Positions 9,528 through 19,040 of a stretch of DNA of 64,000 nucleotides are shown piece by piece. The stretch is from an uncultured Proteiniphilum sp. (GTDB lineage Bacteria; Bacteroidota; Bacteroidia; Bacteroidales; Dysgonomonadaceae): the NCBI GenBank assembly GCA_927407015.1, contig CAKMJT010000004.1:62001-126000 (forward strand), given 5' to 3'. Each line of letters begins with the position of its first letter. The stretch's first letter is position 1. Position numbers and translations under genes: made by a program. The notes beneath the pieces were generated by a model that had not been told where the DNA came from, ran no database searches, and saw only the letters and a list, made by a program, of their open reading frames with translations.

Positions 9528-10634
9528 TTAGTCAAATGCCCCCATTCTGAGCATATTCACCTCTTGTTCAGAGAGATAGCGCCATTTTCCGCGGGAGAGT
9601 TTTTTCTTGGTCAGTCCGGCGAAATAGACCCTGTCGAGCTTCAGCACCCTATATCCCAGTTTCTCGAACATACGGCGTACGACGCGATTCTTTCCAGAAT
9701 GGATTTCTATTCCTACCTGTGTCAGATCCTCTTCCGTCACGTAGCTGATGGCGTCTGCGTGAATCTCCCCGTCCTCCAGTTCAATACCGTCGGCGATGGC
9801 CTGCATATGCTCCATGGCAACAGGTTTGTCGAGCCAGACCTGGTAGATTTTTCTTTTCTCGTATTTCGGATGTGTTAATTTCGATGCCAGGTCACCATCG
9901 TTGGTTAGCAACAATACGCCTGTGGTGGCTCTGTCCAGTCGTCCCACCGGATAAATCCTTTCGGTACAGGCGCTTTTCACCAGCTCCATCACTGTCTTGC
10001 GGTTCTCCGGGTCGTCGGTTGTCGTCACAAACCCTTTCGGCTTGTTCAAAAGCACATAGACCTTGCTTTCGAGCCTTACCGGCTGGTTGTGGAACATCAC
10101 CTCGTCGGCGCGCGTGATCTTGGTTCCCAACTCAGTTACCACTATTCCGTTCACTCTTACCACCCCCGCCTGGATGAACTCATCGGCTTCGCGACGGGAA
10201 CAGACTCCCGCATTGGCAAGGTATTTATTCAGACGGATGGGTGCATTGGGATCGGCATTTTCTTTATACTTGATCTGTTTGAACGGTTTTTTCTTCTTCA
10301 GTTTTTTTCCGCCTACAGTCGATTGATCAGTCCTGTTGGGAGCCTGACTCCCCCAGCTGCGGTTTCCGTAATTTCCACCAGTGCTCCTCGGTTGTGGTGA
10401 TGTACGTTCTCCCACTCTCGGGCGGCGCTTTCTCGGTCCCCCTTCCGTGTTACCGTATGAATTTCCCGGCTGAGCATCTCCCCTGTTCGGCGTAAAGGAT
10501 CTCTCCGGTGAATGATAACCTTCATGCTGTGTTCTTCGCTCGTAGCCCTGATTTCTGTTTGAGGAAGCGTGTCTCTCACTGTTCGCACTTTTAATGATTC
10601 GTTTTGGGCGCGATTCTTCGTTGTTTGTTGTCAT
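9528..10634 (-). CDS. RsuA/RluB-family pseudouridine synthase with long basic N-terminal extension
   Basis: S4 domain (IRLNKYLANAGVCSRREADEFIQAGVVRVNG) and catalytic GRLDRATTGVLLLTNDG; roughly 120 aa R/G/N/S-rich N-terminus. Confidence 0.93.
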   Translation of the reverse strand: MTTNNEESRPKRIIKSANSERHASSNRNQGYERRTQHEGYHSPERSFTPNRGDAQPGNSYGNTEGGPRKRRPRVGERTSPQPRSTGGNYGNRSWGSQAPNRTDQSTVGGKKLKKKKPFKQIKYKENADPNAPIRLNKYLANAGVCSRREADEFIQAGVVRVNGIVVTELGTKITRADEVMFHNQPVRLESKVYVLLNKPKGFVTTTDDPENRKTVMELVKSACTERIYPVGRLDRATTGVLLLTNDGDLASKLTHPKYEKRKIYQVWLDKPVAMEHMQAIADGIELEDGEIHADAISYVTEEDLTQVGIEIHSGKNRVVRRMFEKLGYRVLKLDRVYFAGLTKKKLSRGKWRYLSEQEVNMLRMGAFD

Positions 10635-10739
10635 TGTTGCTTTGCTTTTTGTTTTAATGATGAAACCTCACGGTTTTTAATTTACCTAAAACACCCGTCA
10701 TCATCCATGAAAGAAGATGACCGATATGGATTTTCCCTT

Positions 10740-12083
10740 TTAAATACCTGTGTAACTTTGTGGTGTAATCGATTTTAATTCTTCTTTTACCCGGTCGTTT
10801 ACATTCAATTTCCCGATAAACTCCGAAATGCTTTCTTTCGTTATATGCCTGTTGGTTCGTGTGAGCTCTTTTAAAGCCTCATATGGTTTCGGATATCCTT
10901 CCCTTCTCAATATGGTTTGAATTCCTTCGGCAACCACTGCCCAGTTATTCTCCAAATCCCTGTCTATCGCCTCTCGGTTCAATAACAATTTACCGAGTCC
11001 TTTTGTTGTACTTTTCATCGCAATTAATCCGTGTGCGAGAGGCACCCCAATATTGCGGATAACGGTGGAATCGGTAAGGTCACGCTGAAGGCGCGAGACA
11101 GGTAGCTTTGCTGCCAGATGTTCGAGTAATGCGTTGGCAATACCCAGGTTACCTTCGGCGTTCTCAAAATCGATCGGATTCACCTTGTGCGGCATTGCCG
11201 ACGATCCTATTTCTCCCTCCTTGATTTTCTGTTTGAAGTATTCCATCGAGATATACTGCCACATATCCCGGTTGAAATCGATGAGGATCGTATGGATCCG
11301 CTTTAACGCATCGAAAGATGCGGCAAAAGCGTCGTAGTTCGATATCTGGGTGGTGTACTCCTCGCGCCGCAGAAAGAGTTTATCGCGAAGGAAATCATCC
11401 GCGAACCTCTTCCAGTCGATAGCCGGATAAGCCACGCAATGGGCATTGAAGTTACCCGTGGCACCACCAAACTTGGCCTTTGCCGGGATATGCTTCAGCA
11501 CTTCCAGCTGATTGGTGAGCCTGTAGGCAAAGACCATCATCTCCTTCCCGAGACGTGTGGGTGAGGCCGGTTGACCGTGCGTACGTGCCAGCATGGGAAT
11601 ATCCTTCCATTCCGTGGCATAGGCAGTTGTCTGAGAAATGATCTTCTCCAGTTCGGGGATATAGATTGATTGCAGTGCTTCCTGCCACATCATCGGGGTA
11701 GCCGTATTGTTGATATCCTGCGAAGTCAGTCCGAAATGGATGAATTCCTTGTAACCGGACAGACCGAGCGTGTCGAACTTCTCCTTCAGGAAATATTCCA
11801 CCGCTTTCACATCGTGGTTGGTGATTTTCTCAATCTCCTTGATCCTTAGTGCATCTGCTTCGGTGAAGGTATCGTACAGGCTCCTCAATTTGGGGAGCAG
11901 GCTCTCCTCCACATTCTCCAGCGGAGAGATCCCTGCTTCACACAGTGCGATGAAATATTCTACCTCAACCCTTACACGATATTTGATCAATGCATATTCT
12001 GAAAAAAACGCGGCAAGGTCATGGGTTTTATCTCTGTATCGTCCGTCGACGGGTGAAATAGCTGTCAGTTGGTTTAAGTTCAT
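10740..12083 (-). CDS. purB: Adenylosuccinate lyase
   Basis: MNLNQLTAISPVDGRYRDKT..., signature GSSAMPHKVNPIDFENAEGN. Confidence 0.96.
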   Translation of the reverse strand: MNLNQLTAISPVDGRYRDKTHDLAAFFSEYALIKYRVRVEVEYFIALCEAGISPLENVEESLLPKLRSLYDTFTEADALRIKEIEKITNHDVKAVEYFLKEKFDTLGLSGYKEFIHFGLTSQDINNTATPMMWQEALQSIYIPELEKIISQTTAYATEWKDIPMLARTHGQPASPTRLGKEMMVFAYRLTNQLEVLKHIPAKAKFGGATGNFNAHCVAYPAIDWKRFADDFLRDKLFLRREEYTTQISNYDAFAASFDALKRIHTILIDFNRDMWQYISMEYFKQKIKEGEIGSSAMPHKVNPIDFENAEGNLGIANALLEHLAAKLPVSRLQRDLTDSTVIRNIGVPLAHGLIAMKSTTKGLGKLLLNREAIDRDLENNWAVVAEGIQTILRREGYPKPYEALKELTRTNRHITKESISEFIGKLNVNDRVKEELKSITPQSYTGI

Positions 12084-12275
12084 TGTCGTTGCGCAAAGCG
12101 GGTTTTACTTCAAATACCTGAATGGCGGGAAATCACTTCTCTGCACATTCATCACAGTCTCATCGATTTTGTGTTCTCTCGAAAGAAAAAGAATATAACT
12201 CCCTATATTTACGGTACAAAAATAGCGATAATTATAGAGCAGGGAAAATATTTATAAAATTATTTGTAAATTATT

Positions 12276-12305
12276 TTGCAGGAATTTAAAAAGCGTCTAT
12301 CTTTG
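12276..12305 (+). promoter_or_regulatory. Bacteroidetes-type promoter for tRNA-Val
   Basis: TTG (12276-12278), 19 bp, TATCTTTG (12298-12305). Confidence 0.65.
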
Positions 12306-12363
12306 CATCACTTTTTCAGAAAGCAATCTCCGGGAGCGGATCATAAGCGGTGAAAAGTAATTC

Positions 12364-12438
12364 GGGCGTTTAGCTCAGCTGGTTCAGAGCATCTGGTTTA
12401 CACCCAGAGGGTCGGCGGTTCGAATCCGTCAACGCCCA
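12364..12438 (+). tRNA. tRNA-Val (TAC)
   Basis: Cloverleaf: acceptor GGGCGTT/AACGCCC, anticodon loop TTTACAC, T-loop TTCGAAT. Confidence 0.96.
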
Positions 12439-12445
12439 CTTGATT

Positions 12446-12500
12446 AATCAAAAAACACTTATCGATTTATTTCGGTGAGTGTTTTTCTTTTGTGCCTGTA
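12446..12500 (+). terminator. Terminator 3' of tRNA-Val, same family as that 3' of the second tRNA
   Basis: AAAAACACTTATCGATTTATTTCGGTGAGTGTTTTTC; AAAAACACT pairs with AGTGTTTTT. Confidence 0.65.
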
Positions 12501-12712
12501 GGATCATTCGTCAATCTCAATCTCTGTATTTACAATCACATTCCACTTTGTAAAATCGACCTGTGTAATAGTGCTTGAACTTTCGATAATAGGTGATTTA
12601 CCAATAGTCTGCTGCAGGTACAGAAAGGATGAATGAGAAAAAATAACTGCCAATTGCTTGATTGAATGAATTTATTTTCTATTTTTGACGCTGTAAACAA
12701 TATTCACAGCAG

Positions 12713-13597
12713 ATGGAAAAATTATCGCGACGCAGTTTTCTTCGTACAGGCCTGGCGGGCTTTGCAGGATTGACGATGGTTGAACCTGGTTCATTTAATT
12801 TAAAGTATACGCCCGAAATCACGGTCGACAAAGTTAAATTGGGAAACAGCGGGTTGCATGTCTCCCGGATTGCATTGGGCACCGGTACAATAGGGGGTTC
12901 AAAGGCATCCAACCAAACCCGCCTGGGAATGGAAAAATTTGCAGATCTGGCGCTCCATGCCTATGACAGAGGAATCCAATTCTTTGATATGGCCGATTCC
13001 TACGGTTCACACCAATATGTAAGACGTGCAATCAAAAGTATGCCCCGGGAGAAGATCACCCTGCTCACAAAAATAGGGACGTACGAAGACGGATCAGACA
13101 GAAATGTACCTGTGCGTGACTCTCTCGATCGTTACCGGCAGGAGATAGGCACCGATTACATTGATATCGTGCTGATGCACTGCCTGATGCAGGGCGGTTG
13201 GAGCAACAACCGCAAGCACTATATGGATGGGTTGTCAAAAGCCAGACAGGAGGGCATCATCAAAGCGGTAGGCGTCTCCTGTCACAACTGGGATGCTATG
13301 GTTGAAGCGGTGGACAATCCCTGGGTAGATGTGATTTTGGCGCGCATTAATCCTTTCCAGAGTCATATGGATGGTACCCCCGACGTGGTGAAGGAACTGC
13401 TGGGTAAAGCCAAAAAAAACGGCATAGGCGTAATCGGCATGAAGATATTCGGCGAAGGAAGCCACGTGAGTGACAGCGAGCGGGAACAATCACTTCAATT
13501 TGCGCTGACCGATGCAAATATTCATTGTATGACCCTCGGAATGGAATCCATTGCTCAGGTGGACGATGCGGTAGAAAGGGTGATGCGGCTGGTGTAA
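12713..13597 (+). CDS. Aldo/keto reductase with Tat signal
   Basis: Twin-arginine N-terminus (MEKLSRRSFLRTGLAGFAG) and AKR features (VSRIALGTGTIGG, DRGIQFFDMADSYG, DYIDIVLMHC). Confidence 0.9.
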   Translation: MEKLSRRSFLRTGLAGFAGLTMVEPGSFNLKYTPEITVDKVKLGNSGLHVSRIALGTGTIGGSKASNQTRLGMEKFADLALHAYDRGIQFFDMADSYGSHQYVRRAIKSMPREKITLLTKIGTYEDGSDRNVPVRDSLDRYRQEIGTDYIDIVLMHCLMQGGWSNNRKHYMDGLSKARQEGIIKAVGVSCHNWDAMVEAVDNPWVDVILARINPFQSHMDGTPDVVKELLGKAKKNGIGVIGMKIFGEGSHVSDSEREQSLQFALTDANIHCMTLGMESIAQVDDAVERVMRLV

Positions 13598-13625
13598 GAA
13601 TGTTCCGGGTAGGGCCGGAACATTC
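13598..13625. terminator. Perfect hairpin between convergent coding ends
   Basis: GAATGTTCCGG...CCGGAACATTC. Confidence 0.6.
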
Positions 13626-14252
13626 AAAGACTCTCCTTATCCAAGCGTTTCCCTGCTTGTCTGTTTCTGATCAGCTCGAAACCCCATAAGCCAGGAGCAG
13701 TGAGTTCGATCAAACCGGAGAAACCAATTAACCGGAAGGCTTCTGGGTAAAATTGGTGGTTATCAGCTTTGAATGCTTCAATCAGCATACTGACACTTTT
13801 CAGCGTTCACCACCAATCACCCCTGCTTTAATAAATCGATGGTTTTTTTATACCAACCTGATAGGTTGTAGGCAAAAATAGACGATATCGGATTGCCTAA
13901 CTACTTCCAGGGTAATCGGCATATGCGGTTAAATCACCTCTCACCTCTCACTGATTCAGCACCCTCAATAATATGCTTGCTGCGTGACACCAGCCTTAAC
14001 TCTTCTCCTTTTTCCGGCCCCTGAAATGAATTTCACTGGAAGTGCTGTTTACAGGCATTACAGGAGTTAAAAGGAATAATTGGAGGATGAGTGGGTAGTT
14101 ATATTAAAAAACAATAAACACCCGGGGAGAAAATAAAGTATAAGATAAAATGAATACTTTTGCATGTTAAAACCAATATTTACGCAGAGATCTTTTTAGT
14201 GAAGAATCTATAATGAGCGCAATACTATATCTGACACAGCAACAAGATCGTA

Positions 14253-14996
14253 ATGAATGTAAAGGAAAACAGAACAGGCAATTACAGGTTTACCATCATC
14301 GTACCTGTCTATAATGAAGAGGAAAACATCTACACATTGGAAGAAAAACTACAGCAATTTTTACTGCATTCTCTTTTCCCCGCATGCGTTTTGTTTGTAG
14401 ATGACGGATCAAAAGACAAAAGTTTACACAGAATCAATGAGATATGTGTCCGCAATATCCCATTCTTTTATCTCAGTCTCGAAAATAACGGAGGTCTGAG
14501 TGCTGCCCTGAAAGCCGGTATCGACCATACTTTTTCTGATTATGTGGGATATATGGATGCTGACCTGCAGACCGACCCGGAGGATTTTAATCTGTTGCTC
14601 CGGGATATTGAAGATTACGAGATGGTGACCGGTATAAGAGCTAACCGCAAAGACTCATTTTTTAAAAATCTGCAATCGAAAATTGCAAACGGCTACCGGC
14701 GTATGATGACGCATGACGGGGTTTCGGATACAGGTTGTCCCCTAAAGGTGATGCATACGGATGCAGCCAAACGTATTCCTTTCTTCAACGGCATGCACCG
14801 ATTCCTGCCTGCTTTGATACTGCTGCAAAACGGGAAGGTGAAGCAGACGCCGGTACGCCACTATCCGCGGTTGGCCGGAACATCAAAATATCATTTATGG
14901 AATCGTTTATCCGGACCGTTTATTGACTGCTTTGCCTATCGCTGGATGAAGAAACGCTACATCAACTATCACATCAATGAGCATAACCTCCATTAA
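14253..14996 (+). CDS. Family 2 glycosyltransferase (polyprenyl-phosphate sugar synthase-like)
   Basis: IIVPVYNEEENIYTLEEKL...VLFVDDGSKDKS...GYMDADLQTDPEDFN; DPM1/ArnC-like, no large C-terminal TM region. Confidence 0.88.
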   Translation: MNVKENRTGNYRFTIIVPVYNEEENIYTLEEKLQQFLLHSLFPACVLFVDDGSKDKSLHRINEICVRNIPFFYLSLENNGGLSAALKAGIDHTFSDYVGYMDADLQTDPEDFNLLLRDIEDYEMVTGIRANRKDSFFKNLQSKIANGYRRMMTHDGVSDTGCPLKVMHTDAAKRIPFFNGMHRFLPALILLQNGKVKQTPVRHYPRLAGTSKYHLWNRLSGPFIDCFAYRWMKKRYINYHINEHNLH

Positions 14997-14999
14997 AGT

Positions 15000-15647
15000 A
15001 TGCAGGGAAGTAACATGTGGATCTTTGCCATTGGTTTCCTGGCCCAGTTCTTTTTCTCCGCCCGCATACTTTACCAGTGGATTGCGTCAGAAAAAGCCGG
15101 GAAAGTGCTATCTCCGCCTGCCTTTTGGATATTGAGCATTGCAGGTTCATACCTGTTATTTATCTATGGTGTGCTGAGGAATGATTTTGCCATTATCCTC
15201 GGCCAGTTTATCTCCTATTATATCTATCTGTGGAATTTGAACATGCAAGGCCAGTGGAAAAAAATAGCAGGTATCATCAAAGTAGTTCTGATCCTGACTC
15301 CCTTAGTGGCTACAGGATTTATGCTTCGGGATCTCTCCGGATTTACCGAGACATTCTTTAATAATGAAAAGGTGCCCCTGTGGCTGCTGCTATTCGGTTC
15401 GGCAGGTCAGGTAACATTTGCATTGCGATTCATTTATCAGTTTATTTATTCGGCTGCCCATCACCAATCTGTGCTCCCCATCGGGTTCTGGATCATTAGT
15501 CTGCTGGGTTCTTCTATGATCATTGCTTATGCTATTTTCCGGCTCGATCCGGTGCTGATTCTGGGACAGTCGTTCGGGTTTGTTGCCTACATCCGGAATA
15601 TTATGCTCGGTTATAAAAATAATAAAATCACGGTGTATGAACAATAA
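15000..15647 (+). CDS. Membrane protein with two LAB_N (lipid-A-disaccharide synthase N-terminal-like) repeats
   Basis: RILYQWIASEKAGKVLSPPAFWILSIAGSYLLFIYGVLRNDFAIILGQFISYYIYLWNL and RFIYQFIYSAAHHQSVLPIGFWIISLLGSSMIIAYAIFRLDPVLILGQSFGFVAYIRNI. Confidence 0.85.
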   Translation: MQGSNMWIFAIGFLAQFFFSARILYQWIASEKAGKVLSPPAFWILSIAGSYLLFIYGVLRNDFAIILGQFISYYIYLWNLNMQGQWKKIAGIIKVVLILTPLVATGFMLRDLSGFTETFFNNEKVPLWLLLFGSAGQVTFALRFIYQFIYSAAHHQSVLPIGFWIISLLGSSMIIAYAIFRLDPVLILGQSFGFVAYIRNIMLGYKNNKITVYEQ

Positions 15648-17184
15648 ACAAATTTATCTTCTTTGGTTTGTTGCCCTGTTGCCCGCTATGATTTTACGCG
15701 ACTTCACACCCAACAACGAGTTGCGTTATCTGAGTATTGTGGACGAAGCACTTCGTAACGGGGATATCTTCACCTTTACCAACCAAGGAGAAATTTATGC
15801 GGATAAACCCCCACTCCATTTCTGGTTGATGATGCTCGGGAAGCTGATTCTCGGAGAACACCGGATGTGGTTTTATGCTTTGTTATCCTTTATTCCGGCA
15901 CTGGTGATTGTTACCACGATGACAAAATGGATCCGTCGGGAAAACGGGGAAAACGAAACGACAGCTCCGCTGATGCTGATAACTGCCGGGTTATTTACCG
16001 GTGTTACCCTAGTCGTTCGGATGGATATGCTGATGAACATGTTTATCGTTTTATCTCTCTATACCTTTTATAAAATATACCGGGGAGAAGGCCGGAAACG
16101 TGACAGCTGGCTATTTCCTGTGTATGTGTTTCTGGCGCTCTTTTCAAAAGGGCCGTTGGGTATATTGATCCCTTTTATTTCAACCATGCTGTTTTTGCTT
16201 TACCAAAGAAAACAGTCCGATATGAAAAAATACTGGGGATGGGAAAGTCTACTGGTCATCCTGTCCGGGTGTGTCATCTGGTTCACGGGCGTCTATCTTG
16301 AAGGCGGAAATGCATATCTGAACAATCTGCTTGTCCATCAGACGGTAGACAGGGGTATCAACTCCTTTCACCATAAAGAACCTTTTTATTATTATGCCCT
16401 CTCAGTCTGGTATTCACTGGCACCCTGGTCACTGTTGGCTATCGGCCTGCTGATTGCCGGCTTGATTAAAAAAAGAATACACAGTTCACTGGAACATTTT
16501 TTTGTCATCATCATTTTATCCACACTGGTATTGCTGTCTCTCATCAGCTCCAAACTGGCTATCTATTCACTACCGGTGATTCCCTTCATTATTTACCTTT
16601 CGGCGTTGCTTCTTAATAAATTGAACCCGCAAAACCGATGGATCGTCATCTCAGTGGCAATACCTGCCGTTGTATTACTGCTGGCACTGCCGGCAATCAT
16701 CTATCTTGGCAGAACAGATGAGATGCGCTACATGGCAATTCCGTCCGTTTATGCAGGTGCCGGAATATTAACCATCACCGGATTGCTTATCATCTATTAT
16801 TTATATAGAAAGAGAGATACGGTTCGGTCAATCAACACCCTGGCACTGGGTTTTTTATTGGCAGTCTTTGTCACCGGGTGGTCTATGCCCCAACTGAACA
16901 GCTATACGGGGTGGAACAACCTGTGTGTAAAGGCTAAGGAGTTATCAGAAGAGCGCCGGATTGCCGACTATTGGGTATATCACATCGCACGCGCTGAAAA
17001 TATGGATGTCTACCTGGGGAAAGATATCATCAAAGTAGACAAAGAGGATCTCGTGAAGCAGCCGATAACAAACAAGTTACTGCTGCTGCCAACTAAAAAC
17101 ATGATGAACGATCCTGAGATTCTCGCGGCCATACAAAACAGGGAGCAATATCAAATCGGGAACTATACCATCGTTATCTTTTAA
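15637..17184 (+). CDS. Family 39 (ArnT-like) integral membrane glycosyltransferase
   Basis: DFTPNNELRYLSIVDEALRNGDIFTFTNQGEIYADKPPLHFWLMMLGKLILGEH is the ArnT/PMT extracytoplasmic signature; multiple TMs. ATG at 15637 overlaps the previous stop by 11 nt. Confidence 0.88.
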   Translation: MNNKQIYLLWFVALLPAMILRDFTPNNELRYLSIVDEALRNGDIFTFTNQGEIYADKPPLHFWLMMLGKLILGEHRMWFYALLSFIPALVIVTTMTKWIRRENGENETTAPLMLITAGLFTGVTLVVRMDMLMNMFIVLSLYTFYKIYRGEGRKRDSWLFPVYVFLALFSKGPLGILIPFISTMLFLLYQRKQSDMKKYWGWESLLVILSGCVIWFTGVYLEGGNAYLNNLLVHQTVDRGINSFHHKEPFYYYALSVWYSLAPWSLLAIGLLIAGLIKKRIHSSLEHFFVIIILSTLVLLSLISSKLAIYSLPVIPFIIYLSALLLNKLNPQNRWIVISVAIPAVVLLLALPAIIYLGRTDEMRYMAIPSVYAGAGILTITGLLIIYYLYRKRDTVRSINTLALGFLLAVFVTGWSMPQLNSYTGWNNLCVKAKELSEERRIADYWVYHIARAENMDVYLGKDIIKVDKEDLVKQPITNKLLLLPTKNMMNDPEILAAIQNREQYQIGNYTIVIF

Positions 17185-17196
17185 TTTTCTTTTGAG

Positions 17197-18237
17197 ATGA
17201 AAATAATAGTTACGGGTGCAGCCGGGTTTATTGGATTTCACGTTGTGCAGGCCCTGCTGCGTGAGGGACATCGTGTTGTAGGCATTGATAATATCAACCC
17301 CTATTACGACGTACGACTGAAATATGCCCGCCTGAGAGAGTCAGGCATTGAAGAACCTGAAATCAAACCGGAGGAATCTGTGCAAAGCACACTCTTTGAT
17401 TCGTATCAATTTATCAGAATGGATTTGAATGACAGAGAACGTCTGTCTGCTCTCTTTGAAACGGAACACTTTTCCCATGTCGTTCATCTTGCGGCACAGG
17501 CGGGAGTCAGGTATTCATTGCAGAACCCGTTTGCCTATATTGATGCGAATATTTCCGGGTTTATTAATCTACTGGAAGCCTGCCGGCATCATCCGGTAAA
17601 ACATCTTGTCTATGCCAGTTCCAGCAGTGTTTACGGGACAAATACAAATACTCCCTTTAAAGAGTCCGATGTTACCGACACCCCGGTCAGCCTTTATGCG
17701 GCCACCAAGAAAGCGAATGAACTGATGGCTTACGCCTATGCCGGATTATATCATATTCCGGCTACCGGAATTCGTTTTTTTACGGTGTATGGTCCCTGGG
17801 GACGCCCCGACATGGCTCCCTCCCTGTTTATGACGTCCATCCTGAAAGGTGAATCTATCCGGCTTTTTAACCACGGAGATATGGAACGTGACTTCACCTA
17901 TATTGACGATATTGTAAAGGGTGTGCTGAAAATTTTACCTTCACCTCCGGTCGTGGAGACACCACATGCAATATACAATATGGGTTGTGCCGATCCTGTA
18001 AAACTGACAGATTTCCTCAGCGTGATCGAAAATGTAACGGGTAAGAAAGCAATTGTAAAAATGACAGAGATGCAACCGGGCGATGTAGTCTCCACTTATG
18101 CCGACACCTCACAACTGAAAAAAGATTTCAATTATCAACCCTCCACATCGATAGAAACGGGGATCAACAGCTTTTATCAATGGTTTACCGAATTCTACAA
18201 AATACCACATCAAACAGTACAGGATGAAACTGTTTAA
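17197..18237 (+). CDS. NAD-dependent epimerase/dehydratase, UDP-glucuronate 4-epimerase-like
   Basis: GAAGFIGFHVVQALLREGHRVVGIDNINPYYDVRLKYARL, VHLAAQAGVRYSLQNPFAYIDANISGFINLLEACRH, SSSSVYG, SLYAATKKANELMAYAYAGLY, FFTVYGPWGRPDMA. Confidence 0.92.
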   Translation: MKIIVTGAAGFIGFHVVQALLREGHRVVGIDNINPYYDVRLKYARLRESGIEEPEIKPEESVQSTLFDSYQFIRMDLNDRERLSALFETEHFSHVVHLAAQAGVRYSLQNPFAYIDANISGFINLLEACRHHPVKHLVYASSSSVYGTNTNTPFKESDVTDTPVSLYAATKKANELMAYAYAGLYHIPATGIRFFTVYGPWGRPDMAPSLFMTSILKGESIRLFNHGDMERDFTYIDDIVKGVLKILPSPPVVETPHAIYNMGCADPVKLTDFLSVIENVTGKKAIVKMTEMQPGDVVSTYADTSQLKKDFNYQPSTSIETGINSFYQWFTEFYKIPHQTVQDETV

Positions 18238-18499
18238 TCTCATTGTAAAACAGAAATGTTTGTGTCATTCATTTATTGCACCCATCATATTGCATCCATT
18301 TATTAATAGAAACAGATCTGAATTCATATTATGAAATGAGCATTTATCCCATGACACACAAGTAAATGAAAATCGCGGGTTGATTTCGTCGAATCTTCGA
18401 ATCACACAAAGGGAGACCTTACTGCATATTCTGTTTGTACAGATACCGCAACAGCAGACAGAGATTGAAAAATTTAAAAAACGATGCAGGATGATGACG

Positions 18500-19040
18500 A
18501 GATCATACGCGCCATCTGACATTCATCCGGAAAGCCGCTGAGGTGAAGGTGGAAAATGGCACTATGACTGTCTCTGATCTCATGAAGGAAATCGATGCAG
18601 AAGAAGCGGCCAAACAGGCTAAAACACTGCATGAAATTCAATATCTCATGTCGTTTTACTCGTTGAAACATACTACAAATCAGCAGGGAACCATGATCTT
18701 TGCCTGTTGGGAGGGATGTTCACACCTGTTTCCGGTATGCCTGCCTGGGCCCGTGTGATTGCAGTGGTAAACCCGTTCAACTACCTGACAAAAACCTTCC
18801 CGATGCTATATCTGAAAGGCAGTACAATTGAATCGGGAATGAAAAAATTACCTGACTATGAAACATGCATATGGTTTACCCGTTGTCCTGATGATGTCCT
18901 TATGGATTACTGCAATAAGGGCGCAGTCAGAAGGAGATTCGTCCGACGCGACAAAATGGCTGCTAAAGACGCTTATTGGGGATGTAAAAACATCAAAGCA
19001 TTCCGTAAACCAGTCCCGAGATGGTTGCCATGATCACAAC
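18500..19040 (+). pseudogene. Relics of a TolC / ABC-2 permease efflux operon
   Basis: Fragment RKAAEVKVENGTMTVSDLMKEIDAEEAAKQAKTLHEIQYLMSFYSLK (TolC-like C-terminus), then in another frame LGGMFTPVSGMPAWARVIAVVNPFNYLTKTFPMLYLKGS (ABC-2 permease C-terminus), then MKHAYGLPVVLMMSLWITAIRAQ (signal peptide). Confidence 0.6.

Noticed and set aside
12441-12515. Considered an att site / integrative element at the tRNA 3' ends because of the shared 3' flank
   Set aside because: No integrase nearby and the shared sequence begins after the tRNA and forms a terminator hairpin; terminator homology is simpler.
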